Source of the DNA: JBBRNH01 sp038230415
GTDB lineage: Bacteria > Bacteroidota > Bacteroidia > Cytophagales > Spirosomataceae
DNA length: 64,000 nt
Reading direction: 5' to 3'
Assembly (NCBI GenBank): GCA_038230415.1
Contig: JBBRNH010000005.1
Location: 1 to 64,000 of the forward strand
In this document: positions 34,643-42,770 of the stretch, in pieces
Layout: each line of letters begins with the position of its first letter
How positions within the stretch are numbered: position 1 is the first letter of the stretch
Position numbers and translations under genes: made by a program
The notes under the pieces: model-generated
Database searches by the model: none
What the model was told of the DNA's origin: nothing
The model's input: the letters and a program-made list of their open reading frames with translations, nothing else

Positions 34643-35587
34643 TCACCCCATCAACCCCAACCTTTCGGCGCGTTCGGTTATCAGTTGCCGGTACGCCAGT
34701 TTGGTCTCAGGCAGGAGAAAACTGGTCTCGATCCAATCAAAAACAGTGGGCAACCGGCGGCTGAATCGTTGAAAAACGTTCATACGTTGCCGGTCTGTGA
34801 GGCCCAGATAGTTGGCAAACATAGCCCAGTCGTCGGGTCTTAACCGGCTCTTTTTGCCATTCATGGGTAAGGCCAGTTCTTCCTGGTCGTCAGGTACTAA
34901 CAGCTTCGTTGCCAGCAAATCATACGCCGGGGCCAGCGTCACCCGCTCGTGGTCGGTGCGCCAAAGCGAAAAGTTTTTCAGGTGCATATCGGCGTTGCCG
35001 GTCAGGAAACAAAACAGCGTCAGTTCATAAAGCGTCACCAAATCCAGGGCGGGCTGTGTGCTGTGCTGCCTGATTAGCCGGGCCACGAGTTCCATCGAAC
35101 CTTTGTACTTGTCGGCGGTGAGCCGCCCGGCGAGTTGGCAAAAGTCTTCCATCGCCCGTTTACGGCCATCGTCGGCCCGGTCAATACGGCGGGTGAGGTA
35201 GGCCAACTCGCCCGTTTGCAGCCGAATCAGGGTATGCGGCACGGTCGCGATGCCAAAAATTGCGGCTAAGTGCATCGTCAAATCCTCGTTTTCGGGCATT
35301 TCCGGGTACGGCGCGTGGGGAGGTTTCAGAATATAGCGTCCCCACAAGCCAACCAACGTCAACCGCGACGATCCGCCAACGGTCTGCAAATCAAGCGACA
35401 ATTTGGGCTGAACACCCGTTACGGCGATGTGTTGCCGGATGATCTGCCCGGCCAGTTCGCGCATCGTATCCAATGAGTAAGGGAAGATGGGCGGCTCTGC
35501 CCGACCAAACACGGCTTTACTACAACGGGGGTGAAAATCGGGCTGCTCCCCGGCCAATGGCTGATAACAATACAAACAGTGGCTCAT
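34643..35587 (-). CDS. hipT: HipT-like serine/threonine kinase toxin (HipA C-terminal domain)
   Basis: 314 residues from ATG 35587 (MSHCLYCYQPL). A Cys/His cluster at the N-terminus (Cys4, Cys7, His19, Cys22) resembles a zinc knuckle. GVQPKLSL is the loop with autophosphorylatable Ser/Thr in HipA, Lys88 in YILKPP should bind ATP, LTGNADMHLKNFSLW holds the catalytic Asp200, and APAYDLL holds the Mg-binding Asp223. It lacks the HipA N-terminal subdomain, which is encoded separately just upstream, as in hipBST. The family phosphorylates aminoacyl-tRNA synthetases. It overlaps hipS by 4 nt. Confidence 0.88.
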   Translation of the reverse strand: MSHCLYCYQPLAGEQPDFHPRCSKAVFGRAEPPIFPYSLDTMRELAGQIIRQHIAVTGVQPKLSLDLQTVGGSSRLTLVGLWGRYILKPPHAPYPEMPENEDLTMHLAAIFGIATVPHTLIRLQTGELAYLTRRIDRADDGRKRAMEDFCQLAGRLTADKYKGSMELVARLIRQHSTQPALDLVTLYELTLFCFLTGNADMHLKNFSLWRTDHERVTLAPAYDLLATKLLVPDDQEELALPMNGKKSRLRPDDWAMFANYLGLTDRQRMNVFQRFSRRLPTVFDWIETSFLLPETKLAYRQLITERAERLGLMG

Positions 35588-35919
35588 TCGTCGGTAGGAA
35601 CAGGAACAACACTTATGGCACCAATGCAGTCGCGGCAACAGGCCAGTAACAACCCGAAACGGTCGTTGGCGCGTAATTTCCAGTTTTGCTCGGCAATGGC
35701 GAGCAACCAGCCTTCAGGAATCAGCCCGTCAAAAAATGGGAACAAAGTTGTAGCCCGATACGGCGTTGCTGTGAGGGGTAACGTCAGGCTAACCGGCTGT
35801 GCGTCGGGCTGCGCCAGAAAATCGGGGGCATATTCAAATTCATAGCCTTCGTCGGTTTCCGTCAGCCAACCCGCAACACGGTTGCCTAACCAGATAATCG
35901 CTTTACGGGGCATCGGCAT
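35584..35919 (-). CDS. hipS: HipS-like protein (HipA N-terminal subdomain 1)
   Basis: 111 residues corresponding to the small N-subdomain of HipA: a WLGNRVAGWL start, then LPLTATPYRATTLFPFFDGL, IPEGWL and NDRFGLLLACCRDCIGAISV. In the E. coli O127 hipBST system the free-standing version acts as the antitoxin. The stop overlaps hipT by 4 nt and the start lies 17 nt inside hipB. An alternative start two codons in (MPRKAIIW) is possible. Confidence 0.85.
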   Translation of the reverse strand: MPMPRKAIIWLGNRVAGWLTETDEGYEFEYAPDFLAQPDAQPVSLTLPLTATPYRATTLFPFFDGLIPEGWLLAIAEQNWKLRANDRFGLLLACCRDCIGAISVVPVPTDE

Positions 35920-36136
35920 CGGGTTTGACGGTGGACGGTATCACGGGTACGGGGCCAGCCTGATGATTGAACATCCCCAGCACCTGATTAACTTTATCGA
36001 GCCGGAGACTTGGTTTCCCCTGCTCCAGATCGCGCACAAAACGCAGCCCGACCCCGGCTTTGTAGGCCAAATCTTCCTGCGTTAGCCCAGTCTGCCGCCG
36101 TTGTTGCTTTATAAATTGGCTGAATAACGTATTCAT
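35903..36136 (-). CDS. hipB: HipB-like XRE-family DNA-binding protein
   Basis: 77 residues with a helix-turn-helix: RRQTGLTQEDLAYKAGV, then FVRDLEQGKPSLRLDKV. The C-terminal tail (VPVIPSTVKPDADAP) is disordered. HipB-type proteins bind palindromes in their own promoter. Two ATACC-N6-GGTAT palindromes lie directly upstream of the ATG. First gene of the hipB-hipS-hipT unit. Confidence 0.88.
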   Translation of the reverse strand: MNTLFSQFIKQQRRQTGLTQEDLAYKAGVGLRFVRDLEQGKPSLRLDKVNQVLGMFNHQAGPVPVIPSTVKPDADAP

Positions 36137-36139
36137 GCT

Positions 36140-36155
36140 ATACCTGATTGGGTAT
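36140..36155. promoter_or_regulatory. HipB-type operator 1
   Basis: ATACC-N6-GGTAT palindrome 4 nt upstream of the hipB start codon. It has the same half-sites as 36177-36198. Confidence 0.7.
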
Positions 36156-36176
36156 GTTTTAACAGATTTTCGGAAA

Positions 36177-36198
36177 ATTATACCTTTTTGGGTATAAT
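36177..36198. promoter_or_regulatory. HipB-type operator 2
   Basis: Perfect palindrome ATTATACC-N6-GGTATAAT with its centre 40 bp from operator 1. It also lies upstream of the divergent aldehyde dehydrogenase gene. Confidence 0.75.
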
Positions 36199-36221
36199 CA
36201 CAAAAAATTGGCTCAATGACC

Positions 36222-36229
36222 TATTTTTG
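36222..36229 (+). promoter_or_regulatory. Possible -7 box for the aldehyde dehydrogenase gene
   Basis: TATTTTTG matches TAnnTTTG. No TTG at a fitting distance is seen, so only the -7 element is supported. ATG 36278 is 48 nt downstream. Confidence 0.4.
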
Positions 36230-36277
36230 TTGCTCATGGATTTAAAATCGCAGATAAAACATTCACGCTCAACCGCT

Positions 36278-37636
36278 ATGCCCTTTCGCTCAATAAACCC
36301 CTACACCGGCCAGCTTTTGGCCGATTACCCAACCGATAACCCCGCCGACATCGAGCGGAAACTCGCCCGCGCCGAAGCCGGATTTGCCGAATGGTCGGCC
36401 CTGACGGTGCCGCAGCGAACGCCGTATTTCCGGCGCGTGGCTGAGTATCTGACCGTTAACCAACACAAACTCGGTGCCGGTATCACCGCCGAAATGGGCA
36501 AAACGCTTCGCGAAAGCGTTGCCGAAATCAAGAAATGCGCCGACTGCTGCACGTTCTACGCCGACTATGCCGAACGGTTTCTGGCCGATCAGATTATCGA
36601 ATCTGATGCCGCCAGAAGCTACACGGTCTGCCAGCCGCTTGGCCCGGTGTTGGCCGTGATGCCCTGGAATTTTCCCTTCTGGCAGGTGTTTCGGTTTGCC
36701 GTGCCGGGCTTGCTGGCGGGTAACGTCGGTCTGCTCAAACACGCGCCCAACGTGGGCGGCTGCGCCTATGCTATCGAAACCGTTTTTGCCGATTGTGGTC
36801 TGCCCGATGGCGCATTTCAGTCGCTGTTTATCGAGCCGGAAACCGTCGAAACTGTACTTAGTGATTGGCGCGTGAAGGCCGTTACGCTCACGGGTAGTGG
36901 CCGGGCGGGGTCGTCGGTGGCGGCCATTGCCGGGCGCGAAATCAAGAAATCGGTGCTGGAACTTGGTGGTTCTGATGCACTTATCGTTCTGGCCGATGCC
37001 GACTTGGAACGCGCTGCCGAAATTGCCGTAAAATCCCGGATGCAAAATGCCGGACAAAGCTGCATTGCGGCCAAACGGTTTATTATCGAGAAATCGGTGA
37101 AGGCGCGGTTTACCGAGCTGGTTATGCACCACGTTTCCCAGATCAGGCAGGGCGACCCAACCAATGAGACGACTACGATGGGGCCAATGGCCCGCCCCGA
37201 CCTCGCCGATGCCATTGAACGCCAATGCCGGGAGTCAGTTTTGCAGGGCGCGAAACGCCTTACCGAACCCCGGCGCAACGGTTGTAATGTGGCTCCGGTG
37301 GTGCTTGATAACGTGCGGCCCGGCATGGTAGCCTTTGACGAAGAAACCTTTGGCCCGTTGGCAACCCTCACCGAAGCCGCCGATGAGCGTGATGCGGTCC
37401 GGCTGGCAAATCAGTCTGAGTTTGGGCTTGGTTCGGCCATCTGGACGCAGGATTTGGACCGCGCCCAACGGCTGGCGCGGCAAATTCAGGCCGGTTCGGT
37501 GTTCATCAACGGGCTGATGCGGTCAGATTCGCGGGTGCCGTTTGGGGGGATCAACCGCTCTGGTTTTGGCCGCGAACTTGCCGACGCGGGCATCCGCGAA
37601 TTCACCAATCTGAAAACGGTCTGGATTGATTCCTGA
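36278..37636 (+). CDS. NAD(P)-dependent succinate-semialdehyde/aldehyde dehydrogenase
   Basis: 452 residues of the ALDH superfamily. MPWNFPFWQVFR is the cofactor-binding motif, VTLTGSGRAG the Rossmann turn, LELGGSDALI holds the general-base Glu and NAGQSCIAAKR the catalytic Cys. The short form and the QSCIAAKR sequence match the YneI/GabD-like succinate semialdehyde dehydrogenase group. I use ATG 36278 (MPFRSINPYTG); in-frame ATGs at 36236 and 36188 give unconvincing extensions. No GABA or putrescine gene is adjacent. A palindromic repeat array follows. Confidence 0.92.
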   Translation: MPFRSINPYTGQLLADYPTDNPADIERKLARAEAGFAEWSALTVPQRTPYFRRVAEYLTVNQHKLGAGITAEMGKTLRESVAEIKKCADCCTFYADYAERFLADQIIESDAARSYTVCQPLGPVLAVMPWNFPFWQVFRFAVPGLLAGNVGLLKHAPNVGGCAYAIETVFADCGLPDGAFQSLFIEPETVETVLSDWRVKAVTLTGSGRAGSSVAAIAGREIKKSVLELGGSDALIVLADADLERAAEIAVKSRMQNAGQSCIAAKRFIIEKSVKARFTELVMHHVSQIRQGDPTNETTTMGPMARPDLADAIERQCRESVLQGAKRLTEPRRNGCNVAPVVLDNVRPGMVAFDEETFGPLATLTEAADERDAVRLANQSEFGLGSAIWTQDLDRAQRLARQIQAGSVFINGLMRSDSRVPFGGINRSGFGRELADAGIREFTNLKTVWIDS

Positions 37637-37642
37637 TAGTTG

Positions 37643-37829
37643 CCCACCGCCCCTAAGCTGTGAACGTGTATAAATGAATTGATTTTATCAGCCTGAAACG
37701 GCACAGCCTGGTGGCGGTGCCAAACTTGTTTCCCACCGCCCCTCGGCTGTGGGTATCCGAACCAACGGGCTTCCCGGCCTGAAACGGCACAGCCGAGGGG
37801 CGGTGCCAGACGCAACTATGCGTCTCTAC
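37643..37829. repeat. Tandem pair of imperfect palindromes plus a dispersed 22-nt repeat
   Basis: Unit A (37643-37722) and unit B (37732-37808) both begin CCCACCGCCCCT and both end CCTGAAACGGCACAGCC plus GGCGGTGCCA. Within each unit the ends are complementary. The 22 nt at 37808-37829 match in reverse complement the left arm of the 6002-6074 palindrome. The array fills the gap between convergent genes. Confidence 0.85.
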
Positions 37830-37833
37830 CAAG

Positions 37834-39045
37834 CTACGCCATTGTTTTTTCCGATGCCGGGGCCGACGCGTGAAAGTCGCGCTTGATGCGGTGCATGAAC
37901 TCGTCCAATAACGTCAGCACCCGCTCACGCCCGCCCGACTGCACAATCAGCCCGATGTGGTGTTCTTTATTCATCCGCCACCAGATTTCGGGCGCGTCAA
38001 ACCCGGCAGAATTGGGCCATTGTTGCCGCGCCAAAGACACAATCAAACCGGCGTACTCGTGGCCCGCGTAGGGCAGTTCGTAGGTTTCTTTGCGGGCGAT
38101 GGATGTCTCGATTTTGGCCCACTCGCGCCAGAGGTTAATCCCCGACGAGGCCTCCACCATTTCGGCAATGTGCGCCCCACCCACCCGCGCCGAGGTTTCC
38201 AAAAAATACAGTTCGCCATCGTGATCGCAACGGATGTATTCGGAGTGCGACGCACTTGACCGCATCCCGAAAGCGGCCATCACGCGCTCGTTCATGGCGT
38301 GCAGGTCCAGCGTTCCCGGCTCATCAAAGGGCAACGTAACCGTTCTGAACACCCCGCCCCCGTGCGAGACTTCTAACGGTGTGGCGAGGTATTCGCTGGC
38401 CCGGACAAACACCGTTTTTTGGTTAACCGACAGTGCGTCAACGTGATAGACCGTACCGGGTTTGAATTGCTCGATCAGAAACTGGTGCCGGTAGTCGCCT
38501 AAGGCGTGAATAACAGCCCAGGCTTCGTCTAACGAATGGACTTTTTTGATACCCGTTGCCGATGCTTCTGACCGGGGTTTGATGAGCCAGGGGCCCTCGG
38601 TGGTGCGGAGATATTCAGTGATGGTTTCGTCGTGAAAAAGCGGGCTGAACGGCGGTACGCGAATCCCGTCGAATTTGGCCCGCATCCGCATCGCCAGCTT
38701 ATCACGAAAAAACCGGGCGGTGGTTTGCCCCATGCCCGGAATCCGAAATGTCTCGCGGATGAGTGCGCCTTTTTCCACGTCAAAATCATCCAGCGCAATC
38801 ACCCGGTCAATCGTTCGGGAGCGCATGGTGTGGGCCAGTCCGGTGAGCATTTTATCTAAATTCTCGCTGGTGTTGTCCTGGCCGGGCAGGTAAAATGTCT
38901 CGTCAATGCAGTGGTTGGGCCAGGGACTATCACGGAGTTTTTCGACCGTGAGCAGATACACCGTGTGGCCGAGTTCGTGGCAGGTTTCCAGAAAAGCTTC
39001 GCCCTTAAAATAGGTAGCGATGCAGAGAAAGGTTAGGGGATTCAT
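37834..39045 (-). CDS. ATP-grasp ligase of unknown substrate
   Basis: 403 residues. The N-terminal domain (CIATYFKGEAFLETCHELGHTVYLLT) is a pre-ATP-grasp Rossmann-like fold. The ATP-grasp core has GPWLIKPRSEASATGIKKV, a FLIEQFKPGTVYHVDALS strand and ELYFLETSARVGGAHIAEM with metal-binding Glu and Asn/Arg positions. Such enzymes join a carboxylate to an amine or thiol through an acyl phosphate. The pathway is not indicated; flanking genes are separated by repeat elements. Confidence 0.85.
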   Translation of the reverse strand: MNPLTFLCIATYFKGEAFLETCHELGHTVYLLTVEKLRDSPWPNHCIDETFYLPGQDNTSENLDKMLTGLAHTMRSRTIDRVIALDDFDVEKGALIRETFRIPGMGQTTARFFRDKLAMRMRAKFDGIRVPPFSPLFHDETITEYLRTTEGPWLIKPRSEASATGIKKVHSLDEAWAVIHALGDYRHQFLIEQFKPGTVYHVDALSVNQKTVFVRASEYLATPLEVSHGGGVFRTVTLPFDEPGTLDLHAMNERVMAAFGMRSSASHSEYIRCDHDGELYFLETSARVGGAHIAEMVEASSGINLWREWAKIETSIARKETYELPYAGHEYAGLIVSLARQQWPNSAGFDAPEIWWRMNKEHHIGLIVQSGGRERVLTLLDEFMHRIKRDFHASAPASEKTMA

Positions 39046-39074
39046 AATGGTCTTGGGGTTGAGGAAGCAATAGA

Positions 39075-39170
39075 ACGCAGATAACGCAGATTTAAAAAGA
39101 TTTACGCAGATTTTTCATTTCGTCTCCGCAAAAAAATCTGCGTAAATCCTCTCAATCTGCGTGATCTGTC
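39075..39170. repeat. Inverted repeat of the ACGCAGATTT family
   Basis: Arms 39075-39115 and 39130-39170 pair imperfectly (roughly four fifths) and share the core with elements at 242-360 and 44314-44445. It lies between the aminopeptidase and ATP-grasp genes (both minus). Confidence 0.85.
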
Positions 39171-39180
39171 GGGGCCGTCC

Positions 39181-40653
39181 CTACGATTCTATCAGTTTCA
39201 AAAAATCAACCAGCAGATGAATCCCGAAGGCCGTTGCGTTTTTCTGACTGCCAAACTCCGTATCACCAAAGGCCATGCCCGCAATGTCTAAATGCGCCCA
39301 GGCGGGGTGGTTTTCGGTAAAGACTTCCAGAAACTTGGCCGCGCTGATGGCACCAGCGAAAGGTTTGCCACTGAAATTTTTCAGGTCGGCCACGTCCGAT
39401 TTAATGTCGTCTTTGTAGGCATCCCAGAGCGGCAACCGCCACAGCCGCTCGCCGGTTGCGTCGGCAGATTGGATCAGTTGGGCAGCTAATTCATCGTTTT
39501 GGGTAAACAAGCCAGCCGCCTGATAGCCAAGCGCACCAATCACACTGCCGGTGAGCGTGGCGAGGTCAATCAGCACGTGGGGTTGGTAGTTTCTGACCAT
39601 GTAGCCCAGTCCGTCGGCCAGAATAATGCGGCCCTCCGCATCGGTATCAATCACTTCGATCGTCTTGCCGATGTACGAGCCAATCACGTCGCCGGGTTTG
39701 GTGGCTTTGCCGTCAACCATGTTTTCGGTGCTTGGCACAATACCGATAACGCGCACCGGCAAGCCGATTTTGGCCGCAACCTCAACCGCACCCATCACCG
39801 CAGCCGCCCCGCCCATGTCGCTCTTCATCAGGTGCATATTGGCCGACTGCTTGATTGAAATGCCGCCCGTGTCGAACGTAATTCCTTTGCCGACCAAGCC
39901 AACCGTTTTGGGATTCTCAACGCCCGTTGGTTGGTAGTCCATGATGATAAACGCGGGCGGTACATCGCTGCCGTTGTTCACGCTCAACACGGCCAGCAGC
40001 CCTTGTTTTTCCATCTCGGCCCGGTCAAAAACCGTTACGGAATAGCCATTTTTCTGCCCCGATGCAACGGCCCAATCGGCTAAGGTCTGCGGGGTTTTGT
40101 GGCTGGCGGGTGCGTTCATCAGGTCACGCATTTCGCGTTGGGTCTGGGCCAGAGCTTCGGCATAAATCAGACCGACTTCCGCCGTTTCGAGATCGTTTTC
40201 GTCAATCACGAGCGATAATTCGCCCGTTTCGCCGTAAAAAACGGGGCCGTCGGGCTTGTCGGTTTGATACAGTTTCAGATCGTAGCCACCCGCCCGAACA
40301 CCCAGCACAACGGCTGTTACAAAGGCTTCGCTACCTAAATTATGTGTGTCAATGCTAACGTATGCGGGCAACCGGCTTTTTTGAGTGAAAAACAGCTTTC
40401 TAAAAGCGAGGACAACATCGGCGGGGCGGGGCGTTTTACCCAGCCCAAGCAGGTATATTTTCAGTCCATCGGGGCCATAAAGTGGCAAGACCTCTCCGGC
40501 TTCGGCCTTAAAATCGCGCTGCATGACATCGGCAGGCACATTGACTTCATCGGCGAGGGCGGCTAAGAAATCAGCCAAGTCATCGGTCAAAAAAACGGGC
40601 AGTATGTGGGTTGGGGCAGGCTCGTCGAGTCCTGTTTCTATGGAAATGTTCAT
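39181..40653 (-). CDS. pepA: Leucyl aminopeptidase (M17)
   Basis: 490 residues. The C-terminal catalytic domain holds GLVGKGITFDTGGISIK, HLMKSDMGGAAAVMGA and DTDAEGRIILADGL, which supply the Lys, Asp and Glu ligands for two metals plus the Arg of M17. The N-terminal macro-like domain is ordinary. It trims N-terminal residues from peptides in the cytosol. The start overlaps the end of the upstream esterase gene by 4 nt (ATGA), so the pair is translationally coupled. Confidence 0.95.
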   Translation of the reverse strand: MNISIETGLDEPAPTHILPVFLTDDLADFLAALADEVNVPADVMQRDFKAEAGEVLPLYGPDGLKIYLLGLGKTPRPADVVLAFRKLFFTQKSRLPAYVSIDTHNLGSEAFVTAVVLGVRAGGYDLKLYQTDKPDGPVFYGETGELSLVIDENDLETAEVGLIYAEALAQTQREMRDLMNAPASHKTPQTLADWAVASGQKNGYSVTVFDRAEMEKQGLLAVLSVNNGSDVPPAFIIMDYQPTGVENPKTVGLVGKGITFDTGGISIKQSANMHLMKSDMGGAAAVMGAVEVAAKIGLPVRVIGIVPSTENMVDGKATKPGDVIGSYIGKTIEVIDTDAEGRIILADGLGYMVRNYQPHVLIDLATLTGSVIGALGYQAAGLFTQNDELAAQLIQSADATGERLWRLPLWDAYKDDIKSDVADLKNFSGKPFAGAISAAKFLEVFTENHPAWAHLDIAGMAFGDTEFGSQKNATAFGIHLLVDFLKLIES

Positions 40654-41762
40654 TTGTCAGGATAAAACAGCCACTCAAAAGCGCGGGGAAATTCGCGACC
40701 CCAGAATACTTCCTGATGGCGACCGTCGGGCAAGATAGACACGCAAACGTCAATGTTGTTGCTGGTAAACGCCCACCTCCGGCGAAACCCGTCGCGCAGC
40801 CGGTTGAGACCGTCGGCCATGTACCGCGATTCTTTGGTGCCGCCAAACAAATAAATTCTGGTTTTCTGATTGGGGCGATACTGTTCGGCTTCGTCATACA
40901 CGCTGCGGGCAATCCAGAGCGAGGGCGAAAAAATCAGCAACCGGCCAAACACGTCGGGGTAGTGCAATCCACCGTACAGGCTGATTAACCCGCCGAGCGA
41001 ACTACCGCCAATGCCGGTGTTAGGGGCATCAGTCAGTGTACGAAACCGGCTGTCAATCAACGGTTTAAGGTGGTTCGCCAGAAAGTCGAGGTACTGCTGT
41101 CCGCGTCCGGTTCCGGCCATTGTCTGCTCGGTGGTGAACTCACCGATCCGGGCAGAATCGCCGTGATCTATTGCCACCACAATCACCTCGTGGTGGTTGC
41201 GGGCGGCTAAGATTGCCAGTTTCTGGTCAATGGCCCAGGTGCCGTAGCCCGAACCGGCCCCGATCAGGTTTTGCCCGTCCTGCATATACAGCACCGGATA
41301 CTGCCGGTTGGTGTGCTGATAATTATGGGGCAATAACACCCTGATCCGGCGCGGACTGCCCAGCATTGGTGCGGCAAATTCGGGGTCAAGAAGAACGGTT
41401 TGGGGCAAAAAATCGGGATTGAACGGGCGACCAAACGACCGCCAGTGCGGAACAAAATCACGTTTTTTCCCCGCCTTCCGGCGCGTCACCCGGTTGGGTG
41501 GAGTCTCGCCCGCTTCGTTGAGTTCAACCGCGTCCCAGCCGCCCCGCGTGTATTTGTACTCCAGCACATCGGGCAGCAGATGACGGGGCAGGTCAAGCTG
41601 ATAATGACCGGGCCTTACCGAACACATACGGAACTGCTCCACGTCGGGAAACCAGTTTGTAAAATTACCGGCCACAAAAACGGGTCGGTCATCATTCTGG
41701 GGCGTTATCAGTTCAAGGCGCACACGGTCGGGCATCGTCGGTTGGGTACTAATCGGGGTCAT
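40650..41762 (-). CDS. Alpha/beta-hydrolase esterase with N-terminal CBM48/20-like domain
   Basis: 370 residues. Residues ~10-75 resemble a starch/glycogen-binding early set domain (RPVFVAGNFTNWFP ... LLPDVLEYKYTRGGWDAVE). The main part is an enterochelin-esterase-like hydrolase with YPVLYMQDGQNL, nucleophile elbow GIGGSSLGGLIS and a late DGRHQEVFW with the catalytic His. No signal peptide, so cytosolic. The substrate may be a glucan-linked or catechol ester; this is not determined. It is coupled to pepA downstream. Confidence 0.85.
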   Translation of the reverse strand: MTPISTQPTMPDRVRLELITPQNDDRPVFVAGNFTNWFPDVEQFRMCSVRPGHYQLDLPRHLLPDVLEYKYTRGGWDAVELNEAGETPPNRVTRRKAGKKRDFVPHWRSFGRPFNPDFLPQTVLLDPEFAAPMLGSPRRIRVLLPHNYQHTNRQYPVLYMQDGQNLIGAGSGYGTWAIDQKLAILAARNHHEVIVVAIDHGDSARIGEFTTEQTMAGTGRGQQYLDFLANHLKPLIDSRFRTLTDAPNTGIGGSSLGGLISLYGGLHYPDVFGRLLIFSPSLWIARSVYDEAEQYRPNQKTRIYLFGGTKESRYMADGLNRLRDGFRRRWAFTSNNIDVCVSILPDGRHQEVFWGREFPRAFEWLFYPDK

Positions 41763-41890
41763 TTATGAGTTGTTGAGTATGGTTGGGTAAACCCTAAATC
41801 GGCGTGAGGGGTTTCAGTACCGGGCCGGTAGATTTCCCAAATCCAGCCTTATCCGTCCGATTTCAAACTGACTATAAACTTCCCAAAATC

Positions 41891-42625
41891 ATGAAAAAAC
41901 TCCTGCTCATTACCCTGTTTTTTGCCGGTTTTACCGGCTCCGATACGCCTAACACGCTGACTGACACCGAAAAACGGGATGGTTGGCAACTCCTCTTCGA
42001 CGGCAAAACCACCACCGGCTGGCGCGGTGCCTACGCCGAAACGTTTCCGGCCAAAGGCTGGTCGGTAGCCAACGGCGAACTGAGTATTCAACAGTCCGAC
42101 GGATCAGAATCGCAGAGTTTCGGCGACATCGTGACCACCGAACAGTACGGCAACTTCGAGTTGGTTTTCGACTTCAAACTCACCGAAGGAGCCAACAGTG
42201 GCGTTAAATATTTTGTGGTCGAGCAGAAACCCAAGCCAAAAGGATCGGCATTCGGGCTTGAATATCAGGTACTTGACGACGACCGCCACCCCGACGCAAA
42301 ATTAGGACGCGACAGCAACCGCACCGTTGGCTCGCTGTATGATCTGATTGCGGCATCGGGCAAAAAAGCCAGTCCCATTGGCGAGTGGAATACGGGCCGG
42401 ATTCTGTCTCGCGGCTGGCACATAGAACACTGGCTGAACGGCAAAAAAGTGGTGGAATTTGACCGGGGCAACACCGCTTTCCGCAGTTTGGTGGCTCAGA
42501 GCAAGTATGCCGCGCCCGAATACAACGCCCACGCGCCGTTTGGCGAGGCCATCAAAGGCCACATTCTCTTGCAGGATCACGGCAACCGGGTGTCATACCG
42601 AAGCATCAAAATCAGGAAGTTTTAG
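41891..42625 (+). CDS. DUF1080 (3-keto-disaccharide hydrolase family) secreted protein
   Basis: 244 residues. A signal peptide (KKLLLITLFFAGFTGS) leads into the LamG-like DUF1080 fold: GWQLLFDGKTTTGWRG, NFELVFDFKLTEGANSGVKYF, GLEYQVLDDDRHPDA and ADKKASPIGEW-like segments. Characterised members cleave 3-keto-glycosides. Starts at ATG 41891; the frame is open further upstream but lacks a signal there. It is followed 145 nt later by an HtrA gene. Confidence 0.9.
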   Translation: MKKLLLITLFFAGFTGSDTPNTLTDTEKRDGWQLLFDGKTTTGWRGAYAETFPAKGWSVANGELSIQQSDGSESQSFGDIVTTEQYGNFELVFDFKLTEGANSGVKYFVVEQKPKPKGSAFGLEYQVLDDDRHPDAKLGRDSNRTVGSLYDLIAASGKKASPIGEWNTGRILSRGWHIEHWLNGKKVVEFDRGNTAFRSLVAQSKYAAPEYNAHAPFGEAIKGHILLQDHGNRVSYRSIKIRKF

Positions 42626-42770
42626 CCCGCCTAACAACTCGCTGTTAAAAATTGTTAAGCCCCTACCCGCTCCGAATTTAGCACCACAAATCGGCGTTAA
42701 TCTCACAACCGAAGACACGTTCATCGGTGACAGCAAACACAAAAAGAACAAAACAGCACCCTTGAAAACA

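Noticed and set aside
37643..37829. CRISPR array
   Set aside because: Only two units, each internally palindromic and about 78 nt long, with no uniform spacers and no cas genes.
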